DNA from: Chloropicon primus
Lineage: Eukaryota; Chlorophyta; Chloropicophyceae; Chloropicales; Chloropicaceae
DNA length: 64,000 nt
Reading direction: 5' to 3'
Assembly: GCA_023205875.1 (NCBI GenBank)
Contig: CP060772.1
Coordinates: 248,001 to 312,000 of the forward strand
In this document: positions 61,978 to 64,000 of the stretch, piece by piece
Layout of the letters: every line of letters begins with the position of its first letter
Numbering within the stretch: position 1 is the stretch's first letter
Notes under the pieces: model-generated
Seen by the model: only the letters and a program-made list of their open reading frames with translations
Databases searched by the model: none
What the model was told of the DNA's origin: nothing
Program-made: the position numbers and the translations under genes

Positions 61978-63470
61978 TCAGAACCGGTACATGGAGGAAG
62001 AGGAGCTCGACCTGCTGTACGAATTCGTCCTGCTGCTTGACCTCATCTGGTACGCACCCCTTCCGCCCCCGGCTTTGAGGGTCTTCGGACGGTGCTTCAT
62101 GTCCTTGCACCTCTCGATGTGCCTCTCCGCAGCCGTCTCGTTGAACGTCCTGCCGCAGTGCGGGCAAGGGATCAATCCGTCGTCCACCGGCGTGGAGGAG
62201 GAGGACGAGCCTCCGAATCCCCCGTAGCTGCTGCTGCCGTCATTCACCCCCCTTGCCGCCATCATGGCCGCCCTGAACTGCTCGCTCTGGACTTTCCACT
62301 TTGGCTTGGAACCCCCAACGGGCCTGTCCTGGCCGAACTTTCCTCCCCTGGACCCCTGGACCTTCTTCTTCCTCGAGTTGTAACGCCCGTAACTCCCACC
62401 GCCGGAGGAGGAGGACCCCAAGCCGTCGTCCACCTTCTCCATCCCGGACATTCTAGCATCCTGGCTCGAGAACTTTGGCCTCTTGGACTTGAACACCTTT
62501 TGGCATATCTTCATGTGCTTCTCCAGGGCCTTGGGGTTGAAGGTACGGTCGCACGTCGGGCACCGGCTCAGCACCGCAGTGGACTCCTCGCTCGCTCCGC
62601 TGCTGAACGTATCCACCTCGGAAACGTTGGAGAAGTCGTACTTGAGTGGCTTGCCGCCGGTGCAGGATACAACTGCACCTTCTGTGGAGACTTGCTGCGA
62701 TGCGTCGAAGCCGCGTTCGGACCCGCCGCGTGGTGACCGTAGCTGCCGTGATGGTGGCCTTGACCGCAGGAATGGCCGTGACTTTGGTGTGACACCACAG
62801 GTTCTGACACCGTCCTCTTCAAGACGGTCCTCCTCTGCTCGTTCCTGTACCCGGACGTCGTCGTCCTCTCCCTCGAAGTGGTGAGCCTCGTCCGCAGGTT
62901 CTGGCCCGATGGCAAAGAAGACGAGTAACCATTGGCGTTGGTGGCCAGAACAGCGCTCGATCCAAACCTTTGCTGCATCCTCTCCCTGCTGCTTCCCCTC
63001 GATCCAAGCCTCGCTTTCAGGTTCGCCAAGCTGCTCGCGAGCTGGCCGCGCCCAAGGGACTGGCTCCTCTGCAAGGAACCGTTCGAGGACTGGCTCCTGA
63101 GTATAGCATTCTTGTTCTTCTGCTGGCTGCCAAAGGTGTTTCCAATGTAAGTCGAAGCCTTTCCATTGATGTTCTCGATATCGTTGCTGCGCACGGCTGC
63201 CGAGTACTGTCCAGCGTTGTACGCCGCACCCTCCGAGGGGTTCTCCTTCCTCCTTAAGGACAAGGAGGACATGTTGGAAGTGGTCACCGGAAGATTAGCC
63301 CTCTGCACGGCTTGCTCCGTCTGATCGAGGTTGTACTCCACGTTGTGCAGCCACTTGTCCACCTGAGACACGTTGTCGTACCCAACGCCGACCAAAGCCG
63401 TGGCCTTGTTGCCCCCAGCACCAAAGTTATCATATACCCCAGTATTGTTCAAGGAACTGTAAGGGGACAT
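61978..63470 (-). pseudogene. ZC2HC1-type zinc-finger gene, second copy with one frame break
   Basis: Same as 48982-50475 except for one G missing near 62645 (CTTGAGTGG in place of CTTGGAGTGG), which falls between the His-rich patch and the first zinc finger and puts both fingers out of frame, and one T/C change near 63450 close to the start. Either a disabled duplicate or a consensus error in a homopolymer. Confidence 0.8.
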
Positions 63471-64000
63471 GGTGACGGCCACAAAATCCTAATCCAATCC
63501 TTCAGTCACCTCAACGCCTCTCTCTGTCTCTGTCTCTGTCTCTGTGTGTCAACGAAGACGAAGACGACTCAATTATCAATTGATCTGTCTGTTGTCTCAA
63601 CGGCCTCTAAAGGTACGAGCAAGTCTCTCCCCCAAGGGAAGGGAAACTCAAGACGAATCCAATGGTGTCGAATCCCAATGAAAAATGATGTCGAGTGATC
63701 AGCTCAAACACGCGCCTCCCGTTTTTGCTCTGCCCCCTTTGCTTTCCCTCTCCCTGCCCTTTGGCTGGATGGACGGGTTGGTGATCTAAACCACTGGGTT
63801 TGGAGTTTCGAGCAACTTGCAGTGAATGAAACGACGCGAGACTTGGCACGGATCCAAGTTGCGAGTATCCCGATCGAATGACACCGCCCTTGGCAAAAAT
63901 GAATCGGTATGGGACCTACTGGGACCAACCAATGTTACGCCTCTCCTCGCTCCTCAATGGACCTCGATGGACCTCGATGGGCTCAAGGAAATTCGCTCCT
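63471..64000. other. Second copy of the region upstream of the ZC2HC gene
   Basis: Matches 50476-51005 with no difference seen; the window ends inside the duplicated unit. Confidence 0.85.

Larger units (their letters stand above)
55876..64000 (+). repeat. Tandem segmental duplication, second copy (runs off window)
   Basis: Near-identical to 42877-51005. Differences seen: G-run -1 at 56342 and at 56891, C-run -2 at 57407, C-run -1 at 57602, C-run -2 and T-run -1 near 58300-58330, one C/G substitution near 58968, a 5-bp GGGAG-type gain near 61410, G-run -1 near 62645 and a T/C substitution near 63450. Confidence 0.95.

Noticed and set aside
1-64000. Viral or LTR-type elements
   Set aside because: No reverse transcriptase, integrase, capsid or long terminal repeat was recognised; the long direct repeat is a host segmental duplication.

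Overview
The window looks like nuclear DNA of a small-genome, gene-dense, GC-rich green alga, probably a prasinophyte-type chlorophyte; no species is claimed. Pointers are a B-type cyclin-dependent kinase carrying PSTALRE, a plant-style WNK kinase, a plastid fibrillin (PAP) protein, plant-type cofactor-independent phosphoglycerate mutase, a DUF819 membrane protein with a transit-like leader, and a gametolysin-like metalloprotease. Genes lie on both strands and spliceosomal introns are few and short (about 100-320 bp, GT-AG, often with long CT tracts before the acceptor).

Layout. 1-12 kb: 5'-partial MYND/CS protein, WNK kinase, APC4, STRAP, cullin-3. Then a broken RNA polymerase III subunit fragment, an intron-containing tRNA-Ser(AGA), and CDKB (13.5-14.6 kb). 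15-18 kb: a TCCTAA-rich repeat tract, a SpoU/TrmJ-like RNA methyltransferase and a fibrillin. 19-22.4 kb: a 1108-residue membrane-anchored M11-like protease. 22.4-24.45 kb: a gene-free, clearly AT-rich island unlike everything around it (candidate centromere or origin). 24.5-42 kb: F-box/ankyrin-like protein, paladin-like phosphatase, a secreted orphan, a small ankyrin protein, VPS51, phosphoglycerate mutase and the CABIN1/HIR3-like chaperone subunit. 44.9-55.9 kb: a secreted orphan, DUF819 protein, ZC2HC zinc-finger protein, SET/MYND methyltransferase and a truncated membrane protein.

From 55,876 to the window end the sequence repeats 42,877-51,005 almost base for base. The period is 12,999 bp and the geometry is that of a simple tandem duplication: the first CABIN1-like gene is whole and the second lacks its 5' end, while the first copy of the membrane-protein gene is cut at the junction. 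Nearly all differences between copies are homopolymer length changes, so sequencing or assembly error must be weighed against real decay.

Several genes share a cell-cycle and ubiquitin theme (APC4, CUL3, CDKB, F-box protein) or a chromatin theme (CABIN1/HIR3, SET/MYND), but eukaryotic neighbours need not be co-regulated. The most interesting non-coding signal is a dispersed 30-35 bp element around GCTCTTTSSAAAGAGC. I see about 14 copies, all in gaps that contain a gene start and none in convergent gaps. A second recurrent word, GCGTTACG, also clusters upstream of genes.
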